A DNA stretch of 64,000 nucleotides from NCBI RefSeq assembly GCF_015561195.1, contig NZ_JADMSU010000001.1:437879-501878 (forward strand), read 5' to 3'. This DNA comes from Collinsella aerofaciens. GTDB lineage: Bacteria; Actinomycetota; Coriobacteriia; Coriobacteriales; Coriobacteriaceae. Position numbers and translations under genes: made by a program. This document shows, piece after piece, positions 25,968-34,563 of this stretch. The notes below the pieces were generated by a model. It made no database searches and was not told the DNA's origin. It saw nothing but the letters and a program-made list of their open reading frames with translations. Each line of letters begins with the position of its first letter. Position 1 is the first letter of the stretch.

Positions 25968-25980
25968 CGTTGCTCCCACC

Positions 25981-26073
25981 GGCCGCGGGGCCTGCGGGGT
26001 TTCCACGGGCACGTCCTCGCCGCGTTGCGGCTGCGGGATGTGCCCTTAGGAAACCCCTCCCGGCCTCGCGGCC
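25981..26073. repeat. Long imperfect inverted repeat after the uspA stop
   Basis: Left arm from 25981 (GGCCGCGGGGC, then GGGGTTTCC, then GGGCAC) pairs with the right arm ending at 26073 (GTGCCC, GGAAACCCC, GCCTCGCGGCC), with small bulges. It begins 13 bases after the stop codon. Confidence 0.8.
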
Positions 26074-26112
26074 TTCGCAGCCTTACTTCAGCGAGTTGGC
26101 TGATAAAAGATG

Positions 26113-26145
26113 GCGTGCCGCCCCGTTTGGGACGGCACGTTTTGT
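26113..26145 (+). terminator. Terminator of uspA
   Basis: CGTGCCG / CGGCACG stem followed by TTTTGTTT. It lies beyond the long inverted repeat, giving uspA an untranslated tail of about 170 bases. Confidence 0.8.
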
Positions 26146-26240
26146 TTGGGCTGCACGTTTTTGTTTTGGGAGATCCATTTGAGCCTCATAGTTATGTTCA
26201 CGTTCGGGAACATAGCCGTTCGCACCGCAAGACGGCCCGG

Positions 26241-27284
26241 CTACTCGAAGTATTGGAACTTGTTCGTTGAGAAGGCGAACGTGACGACAAAGCCTTCGCC
26301 CGGCTCCGATGCCGCGGTGACATCGATGCCCATCTTAGAGCACAGGCGCGCCACCAGGTAGAGGCCGATGCCCGTTGCGCGCTTGGTGGCGCGGCCGTTG
26401 TCGCCGATAAAGCCCTTCTCGAACACGCGCGGCAGGTCGGCCGCGCTCACGCCGCAGCCGTTGTCCGCGACGGTGAGCTCGATGCGTTCGCTCGCCAAGC
26501 CCTCGTCCAGCAATGCGCCCGAAAACACGATCTTCGCGCCGTCCTCGCACGCATATTTAATGCTGTTCTGAATGAGCTGACCCAGAATAAACTCGAGCCA
26601 CTTCTCGTCGGTAAAGACCTCAAAGTCGAGGTTCTCGCACACCGGCGCCACATGTGCCGCGATAAGTTCGCGCGCGTTGGCTTTAATCGCGCCCGTCACC
26701 AAGGTCTTGAGATCCCAACGGCGAATCAGGTAGTCGCGCTCCACGACTTCCGAGCGCGCATAGTACAGTGCCTGGTCGATATAGCGCTCAACGCGAGCCA
26801 GCTCGCGACCCAGGTCATCCACACGCGACAGGTCGTCTTCGCTGCCGTCCAGGTTTTCCAAAATCAGATGGGCTGCAGCCAGGGGCAGTTTGGCCTCGTG
26901 GACCCAGCTCTCGATATAGTCACGATAGTCATCGGTCTGGCGCCGGCCTTCGGCAACCTCGTCGCAGGCGGCCTTGCCCACCCGGCGCAGGACTTCGTAT
27001 TCGAGCTCGCCCTCGGCATAGGTCGGGCACTGGACCATCTCCTGTACCCATGCGGGGCTTTCCAGCTCCTCGGCCGCGCGCTCCAGCTGATGCAGAAAAC
27101 GGCGGCGACGCGCATACTCAATCACGATACCCAGCATGCCAAAGATAAAGGACACGCCGACCGCCACGACCACGATAGATGCCGGGGCTCCGGCGACCGC
27201 CAGCACAAAGCAGCTCAGCAGCACGCCGCACGTCCACACGGCGACGGAAAGCAGCGCATCTTTGAGGAATTTGGCAAACGACAT
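26241..27284 (-). CDS. Sensor histidine kinase, intramembrane-sensing (BceS-like) type
   Basis: 347 residues. Two N-terminal helices (about 11-31 and 35-56) with almost no loop between them, then a cytoplasmic kinase: His129 in YIESWVHEAKLPLAA, the N-box LIQNSIKYA, and G boxes ADNGCGVS and ATGIGLYL. The HEAK/HEIK H-box and lack of an extracellular domain are typical of kinases that work with peptide-antibiotic ABC transporters. No such transporter is beside it. Lies nine bases after its response regulator on the same strand. Confidence 0.9.
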   Translation of the reverse strand: MSFAKFLKDALLSVAVWTCGVLLSCFVLAVAGAPASIVVVAVGVSFIFGMLGIVIEYARRRRFLHQLERAAEELESPAWVQEMVQCPTYAEGELEYEVLRRVGKAACDEVAEGRRQTDDYRDYIESWVHEAKLPLAAAHLILENLDGSEDDLSRVDDLGRELARVERYIDQALYYARSEVVERDYLIRRWDLKTLVTGAIKANARELIAAHVAPVCENLDFEVFTDEKWLEFILGQLIQNSIKYACEDGAKIVFSGALLDEGLASERIELTVADNGCGVSAADLPRVFEKGFIGDNGRATKRATGIGLYLVARLCSKMGIDVTAASEPGEGFVVTFAFSTNKFQYFE

Positions 27285-27293
27285 AGCCGACCC

Positions 27294-27965
27294 CTAGACC
27301 GAATAGCCCTGGCCGCGGTGCGTGGTCAAATACCCCTTGATGCCGATTTTTTCGAGCGTGGTACGCAGACGGTTGATGTTGACGGTGAGCGTGTTGTCGT
27401 CCACGAAGGCATCGGAGTCCCACAGGTCCTGCATGATGGCCGAGCGCGAGACAATCTTACCCGCGCGACTCAGAAGCAGCGAGAGGATACGCAGCTCGTT
27501 TTTGGTGAGCTCGGTGCTGTCGCCGGTTTGCGTGTTGGTGACCGCGGAGCGGGCGAGGTCGAGTTCCAGCCCCTTGTGGACGACCGTGCTGCGCTCGCCG
27601 GCAGTGGCGGTGCGTCGCAGCAGTGCGTTAATGCGCGCCACAAGCACGCGGGCGCTGTAGGGCTTGGGGACAAAGTCGTCCGCGCCGAGCGTCATGGCCA
27701 TGACCTCGTCGATCTCGGTCGTGCGCGACGTGAGGACGATGATGGGGACCTCGGATTCGTGACGGACTTCGTGGCAGATGTGCTGACCGTCTTTGACGGG
27801 AAGCGTCAGGTCGAGCAGTACCAAGTCGGGTGCAGCGGCCAGGATGTCACGCGAGACGTGCTCGAACGACTCGCAGGCCTCCACCTCAAAACCGGCACGG
27901 GCCAGAATGTCGGCAAGCTCACGACGAATGGGCTCGTCGTCCTCAACGATATAGATTAGCGCCAT
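27294..27965 (-). CDS. OmpR-family response regulator (BceR-like)
   Basis: 223 residues. Receiver domain with acidic Asp9-Asp10, phosphoacceptor Asp52 in LLDLTLPVKDG and Lys near 101 (PKPYSARVL), then a winged-helix output domain (DDNTLTVNINRLRTTLEKIG, recognition region). Paired with the kinase immediately downstream. The 178 bases up to the next gene hold the probable promoter. Confidence 0.92.
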   Translation of the reverse strand: MALIYIVEDDEPIRRELADILARAGFEVEACESFEHVSRDILAAAPDLVLLDLTLPVKDGQHICHEVRHESEVPIIVLTSRTTEIDEVMAMTLGADDFVPKPYSARVLVARINALLRRTATAGERSTVVHKGLELDLARSAVTNTQTGDSTELTKNELRILSLLLSRAGKIVSRSAIMQDLWDSDAFVDDNTLTVNINRLRTTLEKIGIKGYLTTHRGQGYSV

Positions 27966-28143
27966 GGATTCCGCTCCCCTCTTGGTTGTCTTGCCACCAT
28001 TATGGCTGCGAAACTGCAGGTGTGCACCGCGCGCGGTGCCAAGGTGACAGAACTGTTCGCGAGCGGGGGCGTTTTGTCCGCCTTACGCTCGCGACGGGAA
28101 CGGGGACCAAAATGATTTTTTATCCCCGTCCCAGAATAATCAT

Positions 28144-28851
28144 TTAGCGGCGGGCGCGGAGCTTTTCGTAGCCTTCGGCGAAGAAGGCGACCGTGGCGGC
28201 GTCCGCCTCGGCGGCATCGGTATCGTCGGCGGGGACCACGCCGTGCTCGTCGCTCACCAGGAACAGCGCGCCCTTGAGCTGAGCGGGGATGTCTACGCGC
28301 GTGACCGGGATGTCCTTGGTCTGGGCCAGCTGTTCGATGAGCGTCGCCGTGCCGCACAGGCGCTCGTCCGCCGGCGCCACAAAGGCCAGCTCGCCGTCGT
28401 TGACGGCAGCAAGCAGCTCGGGCGCCACGCCGGTTTCGTCGGCCTCGGAACGGGCCTCGGCAGAGCGGGCACGCAGCGCCTTGGCTGACGTATCGGCGAG
28501 CGGCTCGTACTCCCCCACCGTCATGGCAGCGTTGCCGTTGATGTCGATCACCAGCATGAGTACGCCGTCGCGCGCAGCGTAATCGCCCTCGACAAGCGAC
28601 CACTCAACGTGCTGTTTGGCCCAGCTGAGCATGTTATGGGTAAGCGGTTCGCCCTGTACCAGTCGCTCGGACAGCGCGCGGATGTGGCGGTTGAGCATGG
28701 GCACCTTTTTGTTGGACATGCGCCAACGGCAGACAAGCGCGGGCTTGTCGAGCGTAAACTTCTCGACCGCCTCCTGATTGGCGCAAAAGTCCTCGTACGC
28801 ACGCTGATCCTCGGCATTGCCAAACAGCTCGGCATCATCAATCTGGGGCAT
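28144..28851 (-). CDS. Protein of unknown function, 235 aa
   Basis: An acidic, soluble protein without signal peptide or membrane segment. AAAGG lies seven bases before the ATG at 28851; an in-frame ATG at 28875 has no such site. The middle (VEWSLVEGDYAARDGVLMLVIDINGN) looks like a beta-rich core and the centre has an Ala/Glu-rich helix, but I recognise no family and no catalytic motif. Monocistronic on the minus strand between a two-component pair and purH. Confidence 0.7.
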   Translation of the reverse strand: MPQIDDAELFGNAEDQRAYEDFCANQEAVEKFTLDKPALVCRWRMSNKKVPMLNRHIRALSERLVQGEPLTHNMLSWAKQHVEWSLVEGDYAARDGVLMLVIDINGNAAMTVGEYEPLADTSAKALRARSAEARSEADETGVAPELLAAVNDGELAFVAPADERLCGTATLIEQLAQTKDIPVTRVDIPAQLKGALFLVSDEHGVVPADDTDAAEADAATVAFFAEGYEKLRARR

Positions 28852-28890
28852 GGTTGTACCTTTCGTGTTAGTCATTCCGTCCTCTTATAC

Positions 28891-28927
28891 CAAAAAGACG
28901 GCCCTCCAAACGGAGCAGCCGTCTTTT
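28891..28927 (-). terminator. Terminator downstream of purH
   Basis: On the minus strand stem AAAGACGGC / GCCGTCTTT with TTTTT after it. It is 200 bases after the purH stop, beyond the 114-nt element, and just upstream of the 235-aa gene. Confidence 0.75.
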
Positions 28928-29000
28928 GCAGAGATTATTTTAGAAGTGAGGCCAGTCCAAGGGACGAGATAACATCCCATCCTCCCCAGTCAACCTAATA

Positions 29001-29114
29001 GGTCGGCGAGGGTTGCCCAGGTGCCGCAGATTGCCGTGAAAGAGGAGCGACGCGTACTTGGGTACGCGAGCGACGAATGAGCGGCAAGGTGCGGTGGCTG
29101 GGCAAGCCGCAGCG
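29001..29114 (-). repeat. 114-nt structured repeat after purH (copy 1)
   Basis: Folds into one long imperfect hairpin: GGTTGCCCAG..CCGCA..TTGCCG pairs with CGGCAA..TGCGG..CTGGGCAAGCC, capped by GCGTAC-TTGG-GTACGC. Copy 2 is at 58104-58218, about 90% identical by eye. On the minus strand it begins 12 bases after the purH stop. Confidence 0.85.
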
Positions 29115-29126
29115 CCACCTCCCTAC

Positions 29127-30734
29127 TTAATGGCGGAAGTGGCGGGCGCCGGTGAAGACCATAGCAATATTGTGCTCGTTGCAGGCCTGGATGCTCTCAT
29201 CGTCGCGCTTGGAGCCGCCGGGCTGGATGATGCAGGTCACGCCGTGCGCGGCAAGCACGTCGACGTTGTCGCGGAACGGGAAGAACGCATCGCTTGCGCA
29301 GGCAAAGCCGCCCTTCTCCACGCCCTCGCGCTCGCAGAAGTCCTCGGCACGCTCGCAGGCCAGCAACGCGGAATCCACGCGGTTGGGCTGACCCGGGCCC
29401 ATGCCAATGCCGGCCTTACCCTTGGAGACCAGGATGGCGTTGGACTTAACGCCCTTGCAGACCTTCCAGGCAAACTCGAGCTCGGCCATCTCGGCGTCGG
29501 TGGGCTTGCGGTCGGTGGGGAACGTAAAGGTCGCGGGGTCCTCGGTCACGTGGTCGACTTCCTGCACCAGCATGCCGCCGTCGATGGAGCGCAGCTCCAC
29601 CTGGGCACCGTGGTCCACGCCGCCGGTAGCCAGCACGCGCAGGTTGGGGCGCTTGGCCATGCGCTCGAGCGCCTCGGCGGTATAGCTCGGGGCGATGATG
29701 ACCTCGACGAACTGCTTGTTCTGGTCGGCGAAGTGCTCAACCAACTCAAAGGGAATCTCGCGGTTGCAGGCGATGATGCCGCCGAAGGCGCTCTTGGGAT
29801 CGCAAGCGAAGGCGCGGTCGTAGGCGGCCGTGATGTCCTCGGCAACGGCGGAACCGCAGGGGTTCTGGTGCTTGAGGATCACGCAGGCCGGCTCGTCGAA
29901 CTCGCGGACCAGGCTCCAGGCGGCATCGGCATCCAGATAGTTGTTGTAGCTGAGCGGCTTGCCCTGGATCTGCTCGGAGCCCAAAAGCGGGAACTGAGAG
30001 CTCGCGGTGTTCTCGCAGCCCTCGGCAAAGCGATAGACCGTGGCCTTCTGCTGCGGGTTCTCGCCATAGCGCAGGTCGTCGACCTTTTCCAGCGAGATCT
30101 CGAGCTTGGCAGAGGTGTCCGCCACGTCGCTTGCCTGGGCGGCAAGCCAACGGGAGATAGCCGTGTCGTAGGCGGCGGTAGTCTGGTAGACCTTCACCTG
30201 CAGGCGGCGACGGGTGGCAAGCGTGGTGCAGCCACCGGTCTCGTGCATCTCGGCCAGGACGGCATCGTAGTCGGCCGGGTCGGAGATGACGGTGACGCTC
30301 GCAGCGTTCTTGGCGGCAGAGCGCAGCATGGAGGGACCGCCGATGTCGATGTGCTCGATGGCGTCCGCAAAGGTGACCTCGGGGTTGGCGACGGTCTTCT
30401 CGAACTCGTACAGGTTGACGACGACCAGGTCGATCAGCTTAATGCCGTGCTGAGCGGCCTCCTGCATGTGCTGCTCGGAATCGCGGCGGGCCAGCAGCGC
30501 GCCGTGAACCTTGGGGTGCAGGGTCTTAACGCGGCCGTCCATCATCTCGGGATAGCCCGTGAACTCCTCGATGGGGGTTACGGGAACGCCCGCGTCCTCG
30601 ATGGCACGAGCCGTGCCGCCCGTAGAGATGATCTCGACGCCAAAGTCATCGACCAGCGTCCGTGCGAAATCGACGACACCCGTTTTATCGGTAACCGAGA
30701 TCAACGCGCGTGCGATCTTCACATCAGATCCCAT
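29127..30734 (-). CDS. purH: Bifunctional AICAR formyltransferase / IMP cyclohydrolase
   Basis: 535 residues, the last two steps of de novo purine synthesis (AICAR to FAICAR to IMP). The N-terminal cyclohydrolase domain has [18 protein letters not shown] and [15 protein letters not shown]; the C-terminal formyltransferase has [20 protein letters not shown] (the catalytic Lys-His) and ends with the family's GARHFRH. Length is the usual 510-540. The start follows AGGAGG by seven bases. It has a long 3' untranslated tail carrying a structured repeat. Confidence 0.96.
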   Translation of the reverse strand: MGSDVKIARALISVTDKTGVVDFARTLVDDFGVEIISTGGTARAIEDAGVPVTPIEEFTGYPEMMDGRVKTLHPKVHGALLARRDSEQHMQEAAQHGIKLIDLVVVNLYEFEKTVANPEVTFADAIEHIDIGGPSMLRSAAKNAASVTVISDPADYDAVLAEMHETGGCTTLATRRRLQVKVYQTTAAYDTAISRWLAAQASDVADTSAKLEISLEKVDDLRYGENPQQKATVYRFAEGCENTASSQFPLLGSEQIQGKPLSYNNYLDADAAWSLVREFDEPACVILKHQNPCGSAVAEDITAAYDRAFACDPKSAFGGIIACNREIPFELVEHFADQNKQFVEVIIAPSYTAEALERMAKRPNLRVLATGGVDHGAQVELRSIDGGMLVQEVDHVTEDPATFTFPTDRKPTDAEMAELEFAWKVCKGVKSNAILVSKGKAGIGMGPGQPNRVDSALLACERAEDFCEREGVEKGGFACASDAFFPFRDNVDVLAAHGVTCIIQPGGSKRDDESIQACNEHNIAMVFTGARHFRH

Positions 30735-31011
30735 GCAGTCCTCCTGTCTGGTACGCCGCCGTGCTCTGTGAGTCGGTGATACGTCGATCTGCAGCGCTCG
30801 CGCAGCGGCATTGAAAATACTGATTCAATGTAGCGCATCGAGCGCATCGATGCACCCCGCAACGAGCGCATGTGCAGAAAAAGTTTGCGAGCGGAGGGGA
30901 TGGGCACGGCACCGGGCACGGTGAGTTCATGGAACACAGGGGCACCATAATTAGATGCCAATAGCGTGGTAGAACTGTGCTCGATATGCATCCGCAAAAG
31001 AAAGAGGCACC

Positions 31012-31653
31012 ATGGTCTCGCGGGTTCTCTACCGACCGTTTGATACCGAAGACTTCGACGCCATCGCGCTGATTCTGCAACAGCTTTGGCATAACAATTC
31101 GGATAACGATGAGTACAACCGCCTTGAGGCCGCATGCGACCTCGCCTATTGCCTTTCGTCATCGACGTTTTCGCAGGTTGCCGTAATCGACGGTCAGGCG
31201 CGTGGCATTGCGCTCGCGCGTGCGGGACAGAGCTCCGGCGCCACCGTCAAGGAACATTGGATGGATACCGAACGCGCGCTGCTTTCGCAGATGCGCGAGC
31301 TGGAGCCCGATGCCTGCACCGAGTATCTCTCGTTTGTGCGCACAACCATCCGAACCAACAACCGCCTGCTCGAAAGCAGCCCGTTGCCACACGACAACGA
31401 GGTCACGCTGCTTGCCGTTGATCGCGAAGTCCACGGCCTGGGCGTTGGCTCGGTGTTGCTCGACGCCGCGGTCTCGTACCTTTCCTCGCGCGGGGCGACA
31501 AGGGCGCACCTGTACACCGACTCCAACTGCTCGTGGAAGTTCTACGAGTTGCACGGCTTTAAGCGCACCGCCACGCACCGCGCCAACCGCGAGGAGCGCC
31601 GCCACGCCATGCCGCGCGAAAGCTTTCTCTACGAACTCGACCTAACAGCCTAG
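31012..31653 (+). CDS. GNAT-family N-acetyltransferase
   Basis: 213 residues. The acetyl-CoA binding motif A is VDREVHGLGVGSVLLDAAVS (R/Q-x-x-G-x-G/A pattern as HGLGVG) and motif B is SNCSWKFYELHGFKRTAT, the typical C-terminal F-Y-x-x-x-G-F. The substrate is unknown. AAAGAGG lies before the ATG. Divergent from purH; the 277-base gap holds the two promoters and no ORF. Confidence 0.88.
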   Translation: MVSRVLYRPFDTEDFDAIALILQQLWHNNSDNDEYNRLEAACDLAYCLSSSTFSQVAVIDGQARGIALARAGQSSGATVKEHWMDTERALLSQMRELEPDACTEYLSFVRTTIRTNNRLLESSPLPHDNEVTLLAVDREVHGLGVGSVLLDAAVSYLSSRGATRAHLYTDSNCSWKFYELHGFKRTATHRANREERRHAMPRESFLYELDLTA

Positions 31654-31674
31654 CCCAGGCAGCCACACCTAGTA

Positions 31675-31736
31675 ATTTAAGTCTGTCCCCAATGATTGAT
31701 CCCCAACGACTGGTCATTTAAGTCTGTCCCCAATGA
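31675..31736. repeat. Tandem pair of 21-bp repeats with GTCCCC core
   Basis: AAGTCTGTCCCCAATGA occurs in two identical 21-bp units (31675-31695 and 31716-31736). They belong to the dispersed GGGAC-core family and start the 450-base gap between the acetyltransferase and the DUF2207 gene. Confidence 0.75.
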
Positions 31737-31761
31737 GTACCTTGGTGGTCTGCAAATGGCT

Positions 31762-31990
31762 GTGGTCAAAAAACATCAAATATGAGTACTGTTACTTTTT
31801 TAGTGCAGCGCAATTCGGCTTTTTCAGGTCTCTTAGGCATCTCGGCGCGTCGGATGAACTAACGTATCTCCCCAAATGTACAGTAAAATGGACTCCTAAA
31901 GAGAAACAATCTCGTTAGAAGTCCATTATTATGTGCAAACATATGTGACCAACGCAGCAACAGTACTCATATTTGGCATTTTTTGCCCAC
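31762..31990. repeat. MITE-like 229-bp element with terminal inverted repeats (copy B)
   Basis: Left end GTGGTCAAAAAAC then CAAATATGAGTACTGTTAC (31762-31795); right end is its inverted match AACAGTACTCATATTTGG then TTTTTTG (31959-31990). The interior has a further hairpin, AATGGACT..AGTCCATT (31887-31927). A 61-codon ORF (31733-31918) crosses it but has no ribosome site and is not called. Confidence 0.8.
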
Positions 31991-32103
31991 TGCCCCTTGC
32001 GCGAAGGTCCGCAGCGGAAAGTATGGCCCGTTTCGATGCACAAAAATGGGATGGATCTTCCCTGGCAACCGCCCAGAAAGGTCCACCCCAAAGCAAGCGC
32101 TCG

Positions 32104-34050
32104 CTAGAACGTTCCGCCGCCGCCTCCGCCGACGCCGCCGCCTCCGCCGCCCGAGAAGCCGCCGCCGCTGCCGCCGCTCGAGCTATCGGAGCTCGAAGCC
32201 AGCTCGCGAATGGTCTCGTGGTACACATCGTTGAACGAATCGAGCGGGGACTCGTTGCCGTAGTGATGGTAATACCACCAGTAGCAGGGGTAATTATCGT
32301 AGAAGTCGTCGCTGTTGCGCAGGTCCGCAGGCACGGCCTCGGCCAGCTGTCGCAGCACTTCTTTCGAAACGCCCAGGGCAACGCCCATCACCAGCAGCCT
32401 GTTCCACAAGATCAGGTCGCTGGGGACGGCCTCCTTCAGGCGCGTAAAGTCCTCGAGCCAATGCTTGAGCGCCTTGCAGCGAGCCGCCACCTCGGCGCCC
32501 TCCGGCGTGTAGCGACGGAAGGTGCAGCTCAGGACAAAGCCCACGATGGTGACGGGGATCGAGATCATAGCGGCACCGACATTGGCATCCGCAAAGTCGG
32601 TATAGAACAGAGAACCCAAAATACCACAGACAATGATGATGCCGAGAACCAAGCCGGCAACTAGGGCGATGGTGCCGTCCGAGGCGATAAGCTCGCGCGT
32701 CTCCAGCTTGCCCTTAACCGTGCTTTGATAGTCCTCGAGCTTGTCGCCAACAGATTCAGTACGCTCGCTGGCATACTCCTCCAGCTCGCTAAACGTGCGC
32801 GAACGGACGCCGTCTTTATCGGGCTTAACGCCGGCGAAGAAGACCTTGAGCACATCGCGATCGATGCCGTCCTTCTTGGCAGCCTTCCAGGCCTCGTCGG
32901 TCACTGTGATGCGATACGTCTGCTCCTCTTTTTCGCGACGGAGCAGGCCCTTCTTCTTGGTCTCGGTCGCTTCTTCCAGTTTGATCACGCGGTCGTCGGT
33001 GAGCTTCATAAGCGTGGCGATATATGCCTGATCGGGCACGTCGTTCCAGCTCATGAGAGCCGCAAGCACCGCGGGATGGTCGGCCGAGGGCACATCGCGG
33101 AAGTACTCGTCCTGGAAGAGCGGCTTGGGCTTGGGCCTGCGCAGCTTAAGCATCACGATCACACCGGTATAGGCAACCGCCACGACAACACACACCACGG
33201 CAATCGCGCCGGCAACCGCACGCGCGTGCTCACGGCGAGCGTTGGCCTCGTCGGCCCATTCCTTCTCTTCGCTCAGAATCGTCGACATGCGCTTTTCTCC
33301 CGAGACGGCAAGCTGCGGCACCCAGTCGCTGGGGAAGGCGATGCGTGCCTCGGCGAATTCGCCCTCATGCACGCAGGGAATGGTATAGGTGACCGTGGGC
33401 TCGTCCGCATCGAGCGACACGTCGCCCGTCAGCGGGCCGTGGCCCCATGCGCGGAAGTTATCGCCCTTGACGGCAGCCGTCCCGGCAGCGGCATTTGCAA
33501 AGTAGACTTCCATCTCGACGTCATCGGAGTCCGCAGACCAGCCGTCACCCACAAATTTCCAGTAGAGCTCGGCGGTATCGGCCCAGTTCATAACCGCACC
33601 GGTCATGGAATAACTCACGTAGTAGATTGCGCTGTCGCCGCTCTCGTGGGGGCTGAACACCTTAATCTTTACGCCGTCGTCGGACTGATCCACCGTGTAA
33701 ACGCCGTCGTCGCCTTTGTTTGCGCTGTCGACCTTGTTAAACGCAGCGTCGTCTTCCTCGACACTCAGCACATTGACGACCACCGAGCCGCCTTGCTGGT
33801 TAGAGCCTGTATTGATATCCCAATACACGCCGTTGATGTCATCGTCGAAATCGAACTGGCGTCCCTCGACAACGGTCAGCGAGCCATCGGCCTCAACCGT
33901 GGCACCGATATAGGTTTGGCTCATGGAGTAGCCGTCGGCGTGCGCGACGGCAGGCAGCAGCAACAACGCAAGCGCGACGAGTGCGCAGACGGAAGCGAAC
34001 CGCGCAAACAGGCGGCGCTGCCGACAGGGCTGGGCAACGGGGGCGTTCAT
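32104..34050 (-). CDS. DUF2207-type membrane protein
   Basis: 648 residues. A cleavable-looking signal peptide (basic start, hydrophobic 17-37, AHA before Asp39), an extracellular beta-rich domain to about 260, a transmembrane helix near 285, a cytoplasmic region, two further helices near 480-540 and a Gly/Ser-rich C-terminus ending in repeated glycines. This is the build of DUF2207 proteins, widespread in Actinobacteria and Firmicutes with no settled function. The ATG at 34050 has AAGGATG upstream; an in-frame start at 34086 is less good. Monocistronic. Confidence 0.85.
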   Translation of the reverse strand: MNAPVAQPCRQRRLFARFASVCALVALALLLLPAVAHADGYSMSQTYIGATVEADGSLTVVEGRQFDFDDDINGVYWDINTGSNQQGGSVVVNVLSVEEDDAAFNKVDSANKGDDGVYTVDQSDDGVKIKVFSPHESGDSAIYYVSYSMTGAVMNWADTAELYWKFVGDGWSADSDDVEMEVYFANAAAGTAAVKGDNFRAWGHGPLTGDVSLDADEPTVTYTIPCVHEGEFAEARIAFPSDWVPQLAVSGEKRMSTILSEEKEWADEANARREHARAVAGAIAVVCVVVAVAYTGVIVMLKLRRPKPKPLFQDEYFRDVPSADHPAVLAALMSWNDVPDQAYIATLMKLTDDRVIKLEEATETKKKGLLRREKEEQTYRITVTDEAWKAAKKDGIDRDVLKVFFAGVKPDKDGVRSRTFSELEEYASERTESVGDKLEDYQSTVKGKLETRELIASDGTIALVAGLVLGIIIVCGILGSLFYTDFADANVGAAMISIPVTIVGFVLSCTFRRYTPEGAEVAARCKALKHWLEDFTRLKEAVPSDLILWNRLLVMGVALGVSKEVLRQLAEAVPADLRNSDDFYDNYPCYWWYYHHYGNESPLDSFNDVYHETIRELASSSDSSSGGSGGGFSGGGGGGVGGGGGGTF

Positions 34051-34162
34051 AGGCACATCCTTTGTCTGTGGTACCAGTAGCGTCATTGTCCCACGTTTGC
34101 GGGTTCATGTGACGAACATCTAGGTCAGCGGAGCGTCAAAACGGGACAAAAGTCACGCCCGC

Positions 34163-34195
34163 CGCCGGCACCTGGGGACGTTCCTTATCTGCCGG
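34163..34195. repeat. GGGAC-core repeat
   Basis: CCGGCACCTGGGGACGTTCC followed by TTATCTGCCGG, related to 1414-1471 and 46224-46257. Confidence 0.6.
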
Positions 34196-34328
34196 CAATC
34201 TGGGACACTCCTTGGCATAGCCCGCTCCGGCAATAGATACCACTTCATAGCTCCATCACAGGTGTAGCGGCTTTGTGTGGGCGCGGCATGCGCTGATTGA
34301 GCCGCCAGTTGAGGGGCATAAAGCAGTT

Positions 34329-34422
34329 GAGCGAAAACGGTTTGCCCCTTTGCCGTTCGCTCGAGGATCATGTCCCCCTTTTCCGCGGAAACCCCGGCAG
34401 TTGCGAAGAGCTGCCGGGGTTT
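34329..34422 (+). other. Two-hairpin region ending in a terminator; possible small RNA
   Basis: Within the 513-base gene-free stretch 34051-34563. GAGCGAAAACGG / CCGTTCGCTC (34329-34362) is followed by a 12-bp perfect stem AAACCCCGGCAG / CTGCCGGGGTTT (34389-34422) with a weak T tract on plus. No gene ends upstream on this strand. The rest of the stretch shows nothing else beyond one GGGAC repeat. Confidence 0.4.
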
Positions 34423-34550
34423 CTGTCGTTTGAGGGGTTGAAGGGACTGAGCTTGGGGCGGTAATCGAGGTGTTGAGTCGGTGCCCGCCGCGCACAACAC
34501 GCGACATCGGCAACTTGCGAGCATCGACGACGCCTCACCTCACCCCGCGC

Positions 34551-34556
34551 TATACT
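34551..34556 (+). promoter_or_regulatory. -10 box of gluQ, implying a leaderless mRNA
   Basis: TATACT ends only seven bases before the ATG at 34564, so transcription would begin at or next to the start codon. No Shine-Dalgarno is present. Confidence 0.5.
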
Positions 34557-34563
34557 CGTCCGC

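Noticed and set aside
28998-29120. ZTP (pfl) or other purine riboswitch
   Set aside because: The element follows purH rather than leading a gene, and the same element follows hisF; the pfl consensus was not recognised.
31675-31736. CRISPR-like repeat array
   Set aside because: Only two 21-bp units with a 20-base spacer, no further units and no cas genes; better explained as REP-type repeats.
31733-31918. 61-codon ORF in the acetyltransferase-DUF2207 gap
   Set aside because: It lies across the TIR element, lacks a ribosome site, and its residues follow from the element's AT-rich sequence.
34051-34563. Signal recognition particle RNA, 6S RNA or tRNA in the gap before gluQ
   Set aside because: No GGAAGG-type SRP core, no 6S-like open bubble and no cloverleaf could be drawn.
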